Source: RYN-133 sp036497285
GTDB taxonomy: Bacteria > Actinomycetota > Actinomycetes > Mycobacteriales > Jatrophihabitantaceae
Direction: 5' to 3'
DNA length: 64,000 bases
Assembly (NCBI GenBank): GCA_036497285.1
Contig: DASXJR010000020.1
Coordinates: forward strand, 1 to 64,000
The notes under the pieces are model-generated. The model was not told the origin of the DNA. It saw nothing but the letters and a program-made list of their open reading frames with translations, and did not search any database. Shown here one piece after another: positions 41,979 to 50,404 of this stretch (positions are counted from its first letter, which is position 1; the number at the start of each line of letters is the position of its first letter). The translations under genes were made by a program, and so were the position numbers.

Positions 41979-43790
41979 CTAGCAGTCGGCCGGCAGATCG
42001 TCGGCGGCATCACCGAAGCAGGTGTCACCACCGCCCTGCCCGTCCAGATGGTCGGCACCTGCACTGCCAGTGAGCTGGTCGGCACCCGGGCCGCCGGCGA
42101 GCACGTCGGATCCGTCACCGCCGTCGAGTTTGTCGTTGCCGTCGTCGCCGTACAGGTAGTCGTCACCGCCGTTGCCGATGAGGTGATCGTTGCCGGCATC
42201 GCCGTACACGATGTCGCTGCCGCCCATGCCGCGCACGGTGTCGTCACCGCCACCGGCGCAGATGACGTCATTGCCGGGTGTGCCGACGAGCGTGTCGGAC
42301 CTGTCCGTGCCGGTGATGGTGCATCCGCGCGGCGAGGTGTTGAACTCCTCCACTCCGAGTACCGGACGAATCTTGGCCGCGAAGTCGGGCGTGGCGAAGC
42401 TGGTGCGCATGATGTCGTTGCCGAGCGCGTTGCCCAGCGCCGCCATGATCATGCCTTGGTCCAGTGCAAGGTAGGCGTCCGAAGGGTGTTCGGTCGTCAT
42501 GTTCACCGAGTCGCGGAACCCCCACTTGCCGTACATGTTCGGGATCGCCTCGAGCGTCGAGAGGTCCGTCATGACTTGCGTCGGCCGGTAGCGCAGCGCG
42601 AGGAATGCGGCGTGCGGCGTGACAACTCCGTTGGTGTAGGCGCTCGGCGGCGGGTCGGGTTTCGGGTCACGGCCGGGGCAGCCCGCGAAGCCGTGGTCGA
42701 CCAGCGTGCTGTCCTCGTTCGACGCCATGCCGTTCGGGTCCATTCCGGCAGCGTCCACGCCGTACGCCCCGTAGCCGCCTTCGGGCGTGTTGGACGGCGA
42801 GAAGCCCCACGCACCGTAGCCGGCGACGTTGAGGCCGTGGTCGATCTGGGCGTCGACCGTGTACGGGTGGTTCATCCGCCATGACCCCGCGCCCCACTGC
42901 TCCTCGGGTACGAACAGCGACGGCATCAGTGCTTCGAACATCGATCCGCCCCAGCTGGGCGTGATCGTCGTGTCACGGTAGGGGTAGGCGCCGTCGTACA
43001 CGCTCACCCCGTCGTAGGTACGTGTGAAGCCGGTCGGGCGGGTCTCCTGCCACGAGTAGTCGCAGTTGTCGGGGAACGACCGCCAGCGGCCGTAGTACTC
43101 CTTGCGCGGCAGTTCGCCTTTCGAAATGCCGATGTAGTCGGCGATGCGGCTCTCCGAGACGACTGTGTCGTAACAGCACGGCCCGTTGCCGTGCGCCGGC
43201 GAGTAGTTGAACAGGATGCGGTTCTGGCTCGGCACGTAGTAGAAGCCGAAGTCCATCGAGTCGTAGATCGCTTTCGCGCGCGCGGACAGCTCCGGCACGG
43301 CATCCTGCACGATCCGCAGCCCGGTGGCGAGCCAGCCGTTGTCGACCGAGGACAGGATCGGGTCGAGCGGCTCGCCGCTGGGCGGCCAGTACGTCAATTT
43401 CGAGCCGTCGCGGTGGTCGTACCAGTTGTAGTACTGGCCGTCGGGCTCGTGCCGCTCCATCCGTTCCAACGTGCCCATCGTCGTGCCCAACCGCGCCACC
43501 AGCTCGTCATGGCTGATGATGCCGAGCCGTTGCGCGGCGACCGCGCTCCACATGTACGCACCGATGTTGGTGATCGAGGTCTGTACGTCGGTATGACCGC
43601 CCGAGTACAGCTGATCGGTCGGCAACCCGGACGGCGTGTCGACCATTGCGACGAAGGACTGCCACGTCGCCGCCGCGTAACGCCGCAGTCGCGCCGTGTC
43701 CGATTCGGACGCCGATGCGACGGAAACCAGACCGGGCGTGCCGAGCAGAACAGTAGCAATTGCGGTGAGGATGACGCCCAGTTTGCGCAT
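41979..43790 (-). CDS. Secreted glycoamylase-like (GH144-like) hydrolase with RTX calcium-binding repeats
   Basis: A 603-residue exported protein with a signal peptide ending SVASA-SE (about residue 28). About residues 35-480 match the glycoamylase-like (PF10091) alpha/alpha barrel: LSSVDNGWLATGLRIVQ, MDFGFYYVPSQ, GGSMFEALMPSLFVPEEQWG, YGAWGFSPSNTPEGGYGAYG and VVTPHAAFLALRYRP. Characterised members are endo-beta-1,2-glucanases (GH144). The last 110 residues are RTX nonapeptides (GTPGNDVICAGGGDDTVRGM, DAGNDHLIGNGGDDYLYGDD), which bind calcium and usually go with type I secretion, unusual after a Sec signal. The GH3 gene is divergent. Confidence 0.82.
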   Translation of the reverse strand: MRKLGVILTAIATVLLGTPGLVSVASASESDTARLRRYAAATWQSFVAMVDTPSGLPTDQLYSGGHTDVQTSITNIGAYMWSAVAAQRLGIISHDELVARLGTTMGTLERMERHEPDGQYYNWYDHRDGSKLTYWPPSGEPLDPILSSVDNGWLATGLRIVQDAVPELSARAKAIYDSMDFGFYYVPSQNRILFNYSPAHGNGPCCYDTVVSESRIADYIGISKGELPRKEYYGRWRSFPDNCDYSWQETRPTGFTRTYDGVSVYDGAYPYRDTTITPSWGGSMFEALMPSLFVPEEQWGAGSWRMNHPYTVDAQIDHGLNVAGYGAWGFSPSNTPEGGYGAYGVDAAGMDPNGMASNEDSTLVDHGFAGCPGRDPKPDPPPSAYTNGVVTPHAAFLALRYRPTQVMTDLSTLEAIPNMYGKWGFRDSVNMTTEHPSDAYLALDQGMIMAALGNALGNDIMRTSFATPDFAAKIRPVLGVEEFNTSPRGCTITGTDRSDTLVGTPGNDVICAGGGDDTVRGMGGSDIVYGDAGNDHLIGNGGDDYLYGDDGNDKLDGGDGSDVLAGGPGADQLTGSAGADHLDGQGGGDTCFGDAADDLPADC

Positions 43791-43842
43791 GATGCCTCCA
43801 AAGTCACCCTTGCACTAGTTCGTCCGCGGTCGCAACATATTG

Positions 43843-43855
43843 GACACGCTGTGTC
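43843..43855. promoter_or_regulatory. Palindrome between divergent glycosidase genes
   Basis: gacac-gct-gtgtc is a perfect 5-bp inverted repeat with a 3-base spacer. It lies midway in the 118-base divergent region, 52 bases from one start and 53 from the other. It could be an operator for a regulator that controls both glycosidases; none is encoded adjacent. Confidence 0.4.
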
Positions 43856-43908
43856 TATTCGGAGGAAGCATCCGGCGTCGGACGCAGCGAACAGCTAGGT
43901 GGGATCGG

Positions 43909-46194
43909 ATGAGGCGCAGAGCAGTTCTGAGCATCGCCACGGCCGCTGTCACAGCCGCGGTAATCGGCGGCGGCGGGGTGATGGTGGGAACCCGGGCCGC
44001 GGCGCAGCCGCACCACGACGGCATCGAGCAACAGATCAGCGCGTTGATCGACAAGATGACAACCCAGGAAAAGCTCGAGCAGTTGCAACTGCTTTCCGAC
44101 GGCCAGATCACCGATGCTGACGCCAAGGCCGGCGTAGGCAGCGTGTTCAGCCTGACCGACCCTGCCTTGATCAATCACTACCAGCACGTCGCAGTCGAGC
44201 AGTCCCGGCTGCACATCCCGATCCTGTTCGCCTACGACACGATCCACGGCTACCGCACGATCTTCCCCGTGCCGCTCGCCGCGGCCAGTTCGTTCGACCC
44301 GAGTGTTGCTCGTTCCGACGCGACGATCGGCGCCCGCGAATCGGCAACCGTGGGCATCAAGCAGGTGTACAGCCCGATGCTCGACGTCTCGCACGAACCG
44401 CGATGGGGACGCATCGTCGAGGGCAACGGCGAGGACCCGTACCTCGGCTCGGTCATGGGTGTGGCCCGCGTGCAGGGCGACCAGGGCAGCGACTACAGCG
44501 CCCCGGACAAGGTTGTCAGCAGCCTCAAGCACTACGTCGCGTACGGCCAGCCCGAAGGCGGTCGCGAGTACAACACCACCGACATGTCCGAGCAGCGGCT
44601 GCGCAACGTCTACCTCGCGCCGTTCAAGGCGGCGATCGACGCGGGCGCCGGCACGGTGATGTGTTCGTTCAACGCGATCAACGGTGTGCCCGGCTGCGCC
44701 AACAAGTACACCGAGACCGACATCCTCAAGCATCAGTGGGGATTCGACGGGTTCATCGAGAGCGACTACACCGCGATCGCCGAGACCAGGGCGTGCCCGG
44801 GCGTGATGCCGGCCGGCGGCCCGTGTGGTCACGGCACCGCCGCGGACGGTCCGGAAGCGGCCGCGAACGCGCTCAACGCGGGCACCGACTCGGAGATGGT
44901 CAGCACCAACATCCGCGACTACGGCGCGCAGTTGCTCGCCCAACACCGGATCTCGATGAACCGCCTGGACGACGCGGTGCGCCGCATCCTGCGCATCAAG
45001 TTCCGCGCCGGGCTGTTCGCCCACCCCTACGTCGACCAGGCCAAGGCCGTCGACCCGGCGAGCTTCGTCACGGCGTCCGACCGGGCAGCCGCCCGCAAGG
45101 CCGCGGGCGAGTCGATGGTGCTGCTGAAGAACGACAACAACGCCCTGCCGCTCGACCCGTCCAAGAAGACTGCGCTGATCGGGCCGCTGGGCGACTCGCA
45201 GCACGACATGCTCGGACCATGGTGGGGCCAGGGACGTGACGAAGACGCAGTCAGTCTCTATCAGGGCATGCAGAAGAAGTTCGCGAACCTCACCTACACC
45301 CCCGCCTGCACGATGAGCCACGCCGAGCCGCCGGACGCAGCGACCGCGAACGACTGCACGGATACGTCCGGCTTCCCAGCCGCTGTGGCTGCCGCGAGGG
45401 CCGCCGACCAGGTCGTGCTCGCGCTCGGCGAGACACGCGAGATGGGCGGTGAGGCCGAGGCACGCACGTCGCTCGACCTGCCCGGCCAACAGCAAGAGCT
45501 GATCAACGAGGTCGCCGCCACCGGCAAGCCGTTCACCGTCGTGCTGTTCAACAGCCGTCCGCTCACGCTGAGTGACGTCGCGGCGAAGTCGCCGGCGATC
45601 CTCGAGGCCTGGTTCCCCGGCATCGAGGCGGGCAACGCCGTCACCGACGTGCTGACCGGCGACGTCAACCCCGGCGGCAAGCTCCCCGTGACGTTCCCGC
45701 AACGGCTGGGCCAAGTGCCGATCTACTACAACCACGAACCGACCGGACGGCCGTGCGATCCCACGCAGAAGTACAACTCGCGCTACCGCGACCTGAACTC
45801 CTGCGACCCGTTGTACCCATTCGGCTACGGGCTCAGCTACACGACCTTCGACACGTCCGGCCTGACGCTGGACAAGACGAGCGTGCCGAAGAACGGATCG
45901 GTGCACGTCTCGTTCACGATCACCAACACCGGCAGCAAGTCCGGTGACGACGTGGCGCAGCTCTACCTGCATGACCCGGTGGCGAGCATCTCGCAGCCGG
46001 TACGCAGATTGCGCGGGTTCGAACGCGTCACGCTCGCCCGGGGGGAGTCGACGACGGTGCACTTCACGATCGACAAGTCCGACTTCGGCTTCTACGACAA
46101 CCAAGGCAAGTTCGTCGTCGAGCCCGGCGAGATCGATCTCTACGCGGGTGACTCGTCCACGGCGACCATGATGAAGTCGTTCACCGTCCAGTAG
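43909..46194 (+). CDS. Secreted GH3 family beta-glycosidase
   Basis: A 761-residue exported enzyme that removes terminal beta-linked glucose or related sugars. The signal peptide ends near TRAAAQ (residue about 32). The N-terminal GH3 barrel has VYSPMLDVSHEPRWGRIVEG, GEDPYLGSVMG, KHYVAYGQPEGGREYNTTDM and the nucleophile Asp286 in FDGFIESDYTAIAE. The C-terminal GH3 domain (GESMVLLKNDNNALPLDPSK; ETREMGGEAEARTSLDLPGQ) and a fibronectin III-like tail (YPFGYGLSYTTFDTSGLTL to the end) match bacterial beta-glucosidases. It is next to a GH144-like enzyme, so sophoro-oligosaccharides are a likely substrate. ATG at 43909 is chosen for signal-peptide shape. Confidence 0.93.
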   Translation: MRRRAVLSIATAAVTAAVIGGGGVMVGTRAAAQPHHDGIEQQISALIDKMTTQEKLEQLQLLSDGQITDADAKAGVGSVFSLTDPALINHYQHVAVEQSRLHIPILFAYDTIHGYRTIFPVPLAAASSFDPSVARSDATIGARESATVGIKQVYSPMLDVSHEPRWGRIVEGNGEDPYLGSVMGVARVQGDQGSDYSAPDKVVSSLKHYVAYGQPEGGREYNTTDMSEQRLRNVYLAPFKAAIDAGAGTVMCSFNAINGVPGCANKYTETDILKHQWGFDGFIESDYTAIAETRACPGVMPAGGPCGHGTAADGPEAAANALNAGTDSEMVSTNIRDYGAQLLAQHRISMNRLDDAVRRILRIKFRAGLFAHPYVDQAKAVDPASFVTASDRAAARKAAGESMVLLKNDNNALPLDPSKKTALIGPLGDSQHDMLGPWWGQGRDEDAVSLYQGMQKKFANLTYTPACTMSHAEPPDAATANDCTDTSGFPAAVAAARAADQVVLALGETREMGGEAEARTSLDLPGQQQELINEVAATGKPFTVVLFNSRPLTLSDVAAKSPAILEAWFPGIEAGNAVTDVLTGDVNPGGKLPVTFPQRLGQVPIYYNHEPTGRPCDPTQKYNSRYRDLNSCDPLYPFGYGLSYTTFDTSGLTLDKTSVPKNGSVHVSFTITNTGSKSGDDVAQLYLHDPVASISQPVRRLRGFERVTLARGESTTVHFTIDKSDFGFYDNQGKFVVEPGEIDLYAGDSSTATMMKSFTVQ

Positions 46195-46198
46195 CACC

Positions 46199-46238
46199 GT
46201 GGATCGAGGCCGGTCGCCCGCGGCCGGCCTCGATCCAC
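46199..46238 (+). terminator. Strong hairpin terminator after the GH3 gene
   Basis: Two perfectly complementary 15-base arms, gtggatcgaggccgg (46199-46213) and ccggcctcgatccac (46224-46238), enclose a 10-base loop. It starts five bases after the GH3 stop. There is little T tract, as is common in high-GC actinobacteria. Confidence 0.8.
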
Positions 46239-46336
46239 AAACGGTAATCCCGCCTACGACGACGACCCGGAGTGCCGGTTCATCAGCCGCAGCAGCACCC
46301 CGGCTTCGATAACGTCGTAGGTGCAGACTCGGACAC

Positions 46337-46851
46337 ATGAGCGAGCCACGCACGCACCTCGATCAGCGCTTCTCCGAACCGAGCGCGTCCGCCCTCACGT
46401 GGGACGAGACCCGAGCGCGGATCGCGCAGGCCGAGCTGTTCTGGATCACGACCGTGCGCGCCGATGGCCGCCCGCACGTCACGCCACTGGTCGCCGTCTG
46501 GCACGACGGCGCGCTGCACTTCTGCACCGGCGCCGAGGAGCAGAAGGCGCTCAACCTCGCGGCCAACCCGAACGTCGCTCTGACCACGGGAACGAACGCG
46601 TGGAACGCCGGCGTCGACATTGTCGTCGAAGGGCGCGCCGAGAAGGTCACCGACCGCGACCAGTTGACCGCGCTCGCCGCGGCGTGGCAGCGAAAGTGGG
46701 ACGGGCGGTGGACCTTCGGCGCCGGCGAGGGCGGCTTCACGCACGACCCGGCAACAGCAGCAACCTCGCCGAGGTGTATGCCGTGCAGCCCACCCGGGCG
46801 TTCGCCTTCGGCAAGGCACCGGCGTCACACACGACGTACCAGTTCGCCTGA
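46337..46851 (+). pseudogene. PPOX/FMN-binding split-barrel protein, frameshifted
   Basis: The first about 138 codons (MSEPRTHLDQRFSEPSASAL; LFWITTVRADGRPHVTPLVA; AEEQKALNLAANPNVALTTG) are a pyridoxamine 5'-phosphate oxidase-like barrel that normally binds FMN or F420. After GEGGFTHD the frame shifts by one near 46749, and the expected C-terminal strand (EVYAVQPTRAFAFGKAPASH then TTYQFA and stop at 46851) continues in another frame. With the shift corrected the protein would be about 170 residues, the usual size. Either the gene is recently inactivated or there is a sequence error. Without correction it runs on as a nonsense tail to about 47131. Confidence 0.8.
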
Positions 46852-46964
46852 ACCACGTCCGTTGGGTCAGCTCACGCAAGCCCGCCCCGACGGCTGCCGG
46901 CGAAGCGACGTCCCTGCGGCCGCTCGAAGATCATCCCCAGCCACGAACTCGCCGAACTACAGCG

Positions 46965-47726
46965 TCAGCGCACCACGATCCGATGCGATGCGGAGATCGC
47001 ATCGAGGTCGCTCGATACGACCGACTGCAGCTGCCGGGTCGTCGCCTGCATCGCACCGGCTGCCCGCGGCGCCAAGACCGGAGCCGACGTTCGCGCGCGG
47101 TAGGCGCCTGCGGCGGAACCGTCCTCGGTGAGGGTGTTCACGAGGTCTTCCCGCAACGCACGGATCTGCGTCATCGCCGACCGGGACAGCTTTGCTGCGG
47201 CGGGTGCCCGCACGACGATCTGGACCGCCGCCGACGCGGTCCGGCACCGGAAGCAGGCCGCGTTCGTGCTCATCGCGCGATTGTTGGCCGACACCGACAC
47301 TCCGGAACGGGTGACCACAATCTGCAACGACAGCGCCGCGCCGCCGCAACGCGCACAGTTCGCGGACCACGCAGCCGCCGCGTTGTCGGCGATGATGACC
47401 TTCCCGCGATCGGCATAGATCACCTGCGTCGTCAGGGCTTGGCCCCTGCACCTGTTGCAGGTGCTCGACGCTATTGCGCTGGTTACTACGTGCAGTTCGG
47501 TTGCGTCCGTCGAGGCAAGTCGCGTAGACGAGCCGGCGGCCGAACGATTGTGTCGGGTCGGGATCGCCACCGATGCGGCTTGGAACTTCCGGGCGATCGG
47601 CACAGGTGCCGGGGTGGAGGAAGCCGTGGCCGTTACGGCCGCTGCCACCGCGCCCGTCACGGCACAGACGACGCAGGCGCCGACCAACACCAGATGTCTG
47701 CCGACGAAACCTGACTGCTCGCTCAT
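46965..47726 (-). CDS. Secreted or membrane-anchored protein with three CxxC repeats (peptide-locus protein)
   Basis: A 253-residue protein with an N-terminal membrane/signal segment (HLVLVGACVVCAVTGAVAAA, residues 11-30). Three related units follow: STCNRCRGQALTTQVIYA, NCARCGGAALSLQIVV and ACFRCRTASAAVQIVVR. Each has CxxC followed by an Ala-rich strand and Q-(V/I)-(V/I). Similar repeat units occur in actinobacterial proteins encoded beside M50 peptide metalloproteases; I know of no function. CxxC pairs could bind zinc or form disulfides. The tail is helical (LREDLVNTLTEDG). ATG at 47726 overlaps the protease-ATPase stop (ATGA), so it belongs to that operon. Confidence 0.75.
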   Translation of the reverse strand: MSEQSGFVGRHLVLVGACVVCAVTGAVAAAVTATASSTPAPVPIARKFQAASVAIPTRHNRSAAGSSTRLASTDATELHVVTSAIASSTCNRCRGQALTTQVIYADRGKVIIADNAAAAWSANCARCGGAALSLQIVVTRSGVSVSANNRAMSTNAACFRCRTASAAVQIVVRAPAAAKLSRSAMTQIRALREDLVNTLTEDGSAAGAYRARTSAPVLAPRAAGAMQATTRQLQSVVSSDLDAISASHRIVVR

Positions 47727-50056
47727 GACATCTCCCACGCGCGGTCGTTGACGGTGCGGACGCTGGGTCCGGAACTGAATGCGTCGGCGACCGCGGCCGC
47801 GAGCTCGGTGAGCGCGTCGAGCGTCCGGGGCTTCAGATCGGACAGCGAGGTGCGGCCGCCGCCTTCGAGTGCCCGGTCCCACGGCACCGTCACCACCGTC
47901 GCGCAGCGCAGGACGAAGTGCTCCTCGATGCGCTCGATGATCGCCGGCTTTTCTCCGCGCACGCCGTTCATCACGACGACGGCTCGCGCGACCAGCTCGC
48001 CGTAGCCGTGTTCACCGAGCCAGTCGAGGGTGAGGGCTGCCGCTCGTGCGCCGTCAAGCGCCGGGCGTAGCACGAGGACGAGCTGATCGGCCTCTGCCAG
48101 CAGACCCTGGTTGGCGCTGTCGAGGATCCCTGTGCCGGTGTCGAGCAGGATCAGGTTGTAGTAGTGATCGAGCAGGTCGATGGCGCGGTGATAGGCATCG
48201 CGATCGAGGGCCATCCCGATCCGCGGATCGTCGTCGGAGGCCAGTACCTCGAGCCGAGAGTCGTCTACCTGGCCGGTGTAGCCCCGCAGGTCGGAGTAGC
48301 TGGAGATCATGGTGGAGTCTGCGATCAGGTCGGTGATCGTGCGCTTACAGGGCTTGGTGGCCCGATGCGCGAGATTGCCCGCATCCGGGTTGGCGTCGAC
48401 GGCCACGACTCGATCACCTCGGAGCTTGGCGTAGGTGCTGCCGAGTCCGAGCGCGGTCGTCGTCTTTCCCACGCCGCCTTTGCGGCTCATCACCACCACC
48501 CGACGAGAGCCGGAGATCGGCGCGGTGATCCGGGCGAGCATCTCCGCCCGGTGCCGCTCCGCCGCCCCCGGGCCGAGGTTGACAGCGCCGCCGCTCGCGG
48601 AAAGGACCGCGCGCCTCCATCCGGTTTCAGGAACGACTCGCGGCGTTCCGAAAATCGAGTCATCGGTCAGTGCGTCGGCGGTCAGGCCGTCCGCAGGCTC
48701 ATTCTCGCTGTTCGGCATTGTTGTCCCCTCCTCGGAGGGCGAACGTCTGCCGCCCGTCCCGTGTCGTGGTTGCTCTTTCGATCGAATGGGTGCACGAGCC
48801 GCTCGCGTGACTCGCAGCACGATCTGCCTGGCCAGTTCCGCGAGCCCCAACAACGGCACGCACAGCAGGACGATTGAGAGGGCGGCAAGCAGCAACGTCG
48901 CGATGTCGACGGACCGCCAGGCCGATCCCATGGCGCGCGCCTCGCGCGCGACTCCGCCGAGCACTTGTCGCACGATCAGTGGCAACGAGTACAGCAGCCA
49001 GGCGCATCCGAGCGTCAACACCGGCACGACGAGCACCACCCAGCCCACCACGATGCGGCGGGCGGCGGGACGCAACGCGCGCACTCTGGGGTCGGTCGGC
49101 CGTCCCGGTACGAGACTGATCAAGACGGGTCGCACACGGGCGAACAGGTCGGGCACGCCGGCGAGATCGGCAAGGACGAAGTACCCGTCGAAGCGCACGG
49201 TCGGTATCAGCTGTTGCGCCATCTCGAGATGCAGTAGCAGAACAGCCAACAGCAGCAGACCGTTGTGCGATGCGAGGAAAGCGGCGTTAAGAACGACAAC
49301 GCACCACACGTTGAAGTACAGGCCACCGAGATCGGTCCTGATCCGTCCTGCCCGGTCGAGCCGGTACGAGTCGGTGACGTCGGTGTAGAAGACCGGAAAC
49401 AGCAGGTAGATCCCCATACCTATCGGTCCCGGCCGCGCGCCTCCGTAGGCACAAGCGGCCGCGTGACCGCACTCGTGGAACAGCGCGGCCAGGGCGAGGG
49501 TCGCGATCAGCGCGAGCAACAGCGGCGGAGTGGCGAGAACCCGCTCGAGGGCAGAGGTGACCTCACCTCCACCGAGGACGAGGACATCGAGCATTGTCGC
49601 GACGGCGAGCGCCAACAGCACAATCGACGGATGGAACAACGGCGCCAAAACTCGGGCGCAGCGGCGAACCGCGGGGACCGGCAGGAGCGTTCGCTGCAAA
49701 CGCACGGAGAGCAACGGGTCCGCTCGGGGTTGCGGCCGCGGCGTCCCGGCCGACGTGCCGCGGCATGCTCGAATCAGTCCTACAGGTTCGAGTTTCTCTT
49801 CGATCAGTCGGTGCAGGCCTTCAACGGTGAGCTCGCGTCCGAACGCCGCGCTTACCGCAGCTGCCACTTGAGCCGGCTCCCGCTCGGCCGATACCTCGTG
49901 CACAACCAACTGCAGAAGCCGGGACAGTTGCACGACCTGACCGTCGCCCCGCCGGACGAGATACCGCGGCTCGATCAGCCCGGAACCCTGTGCCGATCCG
50001 AGCTCGCGTGTTCCGGGCGCTCGGCACCATCGAGCGTCCGAGCGCGCAGTGGTCAC
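47723..50056 (-). CDS. RRE/PqqD-like - M50 metalloprotease - MinD-type ATPase, single open frame
   Basis: One frame of 777 codons joins three parts. Residues about 28-95 form a PqqD/RRE-like winged-helix region (YLVRRGDGQVVQLSRLLQLV; RELTVEGLHRLIEEKLEPVG), of the type that binds RiPP leader peptides. Residues about 135-425 form a multi-span M50 peptidase with zinc motif FHECGHAAACAYGG (His194, Glu195, His198) and a later ligand region HLEMAQQLIPTVRFDGYFVL. From Met447 (ATG at 48718, preceded by gaggagggg) comes a MinD/ParA-like ATPase with deviant Walker A MSRKGGVGKTTTALGL and LLDTGTGILDSANQGLLAEA. No stop lies between, so a fusion is possible, but the strong internal ribosome binding site suggests the ATPase may also be made alone. 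Start GTG 50056 is chosen for upstream ggaggg. Confidence 0.82.
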   Translation of the reverse strand: MTTARSDARWCRAPGTRELGSAQGSGLIEPRYLVRRGDGQVVQLSRLLQLVVHEVSAEREPAQVAAAVSAAFGRELTVEGLHRLIEEKLEPVGLIRACRGTSAGTPRPQPRADPLLSVRLQRTLLPVPAVRRCARVLAPLFHPSIVLLALAVATMLDVLVLGGGEVTSALERVLATPPLLLALIATLALAALFHECGHAAACAYGGARPGPIGMGIYLLFPVFYTDVTDSYRLDRAGRIRTDLGGLYFNVWCVVVLNAAFLASHNGLLLLAVLLLHLEMAQQLIPTVRFDGYFVLADLAGVPDLFARVRPVLISLVPGRPTDPRVRALRPAARRIVVGWVVLVVPVLTLGCAWLLYSLPLIVRQVLGGVAREARAMGSAWRSVDIATLLLAALSIVLLCVPLLGLAELARQIVLRVTRAARAPIRSKEQPRHGTGGRRSPSEEGTTMPNSENEPADGLTADALTDDSIFGTPRVVPETGWRRAVLSASGGAVNLGPGAAERHRAEMLARITAPISGSRRVVVMSRKGGVGKTTTALGLGSTYAKLRGDRVVAVDANPDAGNLAHRATKPCKRTITDLIADSTMISSYSDLRGYTGQVDDSRLEVLASDDDPRIGMALDRDAYHRAIDLLDHYYNLILLDTGTGILDSANQGLLAEADQLVLVLRPALDGARAAALTLDWLGEHGYGELVARAVVVMNGVRGEKPAIIERIEEHFVLRCATVVTVPWDRALEGGGRTSLSDLKPRTLDALTELAAAVADAFSSGPSVRTVNDRAWEMS

Positions 50057-50116
50057 GGGCGCCAACGTCCCTCCGTTGCACGATTCGTCAGCCGATCGGC
50101 CGATTAACGCGACGTA

Positions 50117-50150
50117 GGTGAGGCCCGGCGGGGCACTGCCGGACCTCACC
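50117..50150 (-). terminator. Hairpin between the peptide genes and the protease gene
   Basis: The arms ggtgaggcccggc (50117-50129) and gccggacctcacc (50138-50150) pair over 13 bases with one mismatch and an eight-base loop. It lies 22 bases after the second peptide stop in the transcription direction. A partial terminator or RNA-stabilising stem here would give more peptide than enzyme mRNA, as in many RiPP operons. Confidence 0.6.
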
Positions 50151-50171
50151 CACGGTCGCTTCCAGTGCTGC

Positions 50172-50369
50172 TCAGTGCTGCACTGACAGGAACTGCTGTC
50201 CAGCGAACGAAGACGCTGACGCGCCGATGCTCGCCGCGTTGACCGCCAACGAGATGTTGACGCCGATCACGTTGGAGACATTGATCCCCCACAGGGTTTC
50301 CCGCGCGGGGAGCAGTTCCAGAGACTCCGCCACGAGCTCGTCGTCACGCAGCGCGATCTTCTGATCCAT
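50172..50369 (-). CDS. Putative precursor peptide 2 (65 aa), ELLPARETL family
   Basis: A short protein of two parts. Residues 1-26 are an acidic leader-like segment (DQKIALRDDELVAESLELLP then ARETL). Residues 27-65 form a neutral tail of alternating Asn, Ser, Ala, Val and Gly (NVSNVIGVNISLAVNAASIG; ASASSFAGQQFLSVQH) with no Cys. It is paralogous to the upstream 65-residue peptide: the ELLPARETL block and the N-x-S-x-A-x-N-A-A-S pattern are shared. The alternating Asn pattern recalls curli-type amyloid repeats, which is only a similarity in spacing. A modest gggagcg ribosome binding site precedes the ATG. A hairpin and the protease gene follow. Confidence 0.78.
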   Translation of the reverse strand: MDQKIALRDDELVAESLELLPARETLWGINVSNVIGVNISLAVNAASIGASASSFAGQQFLSVQH

Positions 50370-50404
50370 GGCGCATCACGCTCCCGTCGCCTACGACCCG
50401 AAGG

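Noticed and set aside
43855..46353. 832-codon minus-strand frame opposite the GH3 gene
   Set aside because: It is fully antisense to a clear enzyme gene and has no recognisable domain; composition is that of a third-position GC shadow.
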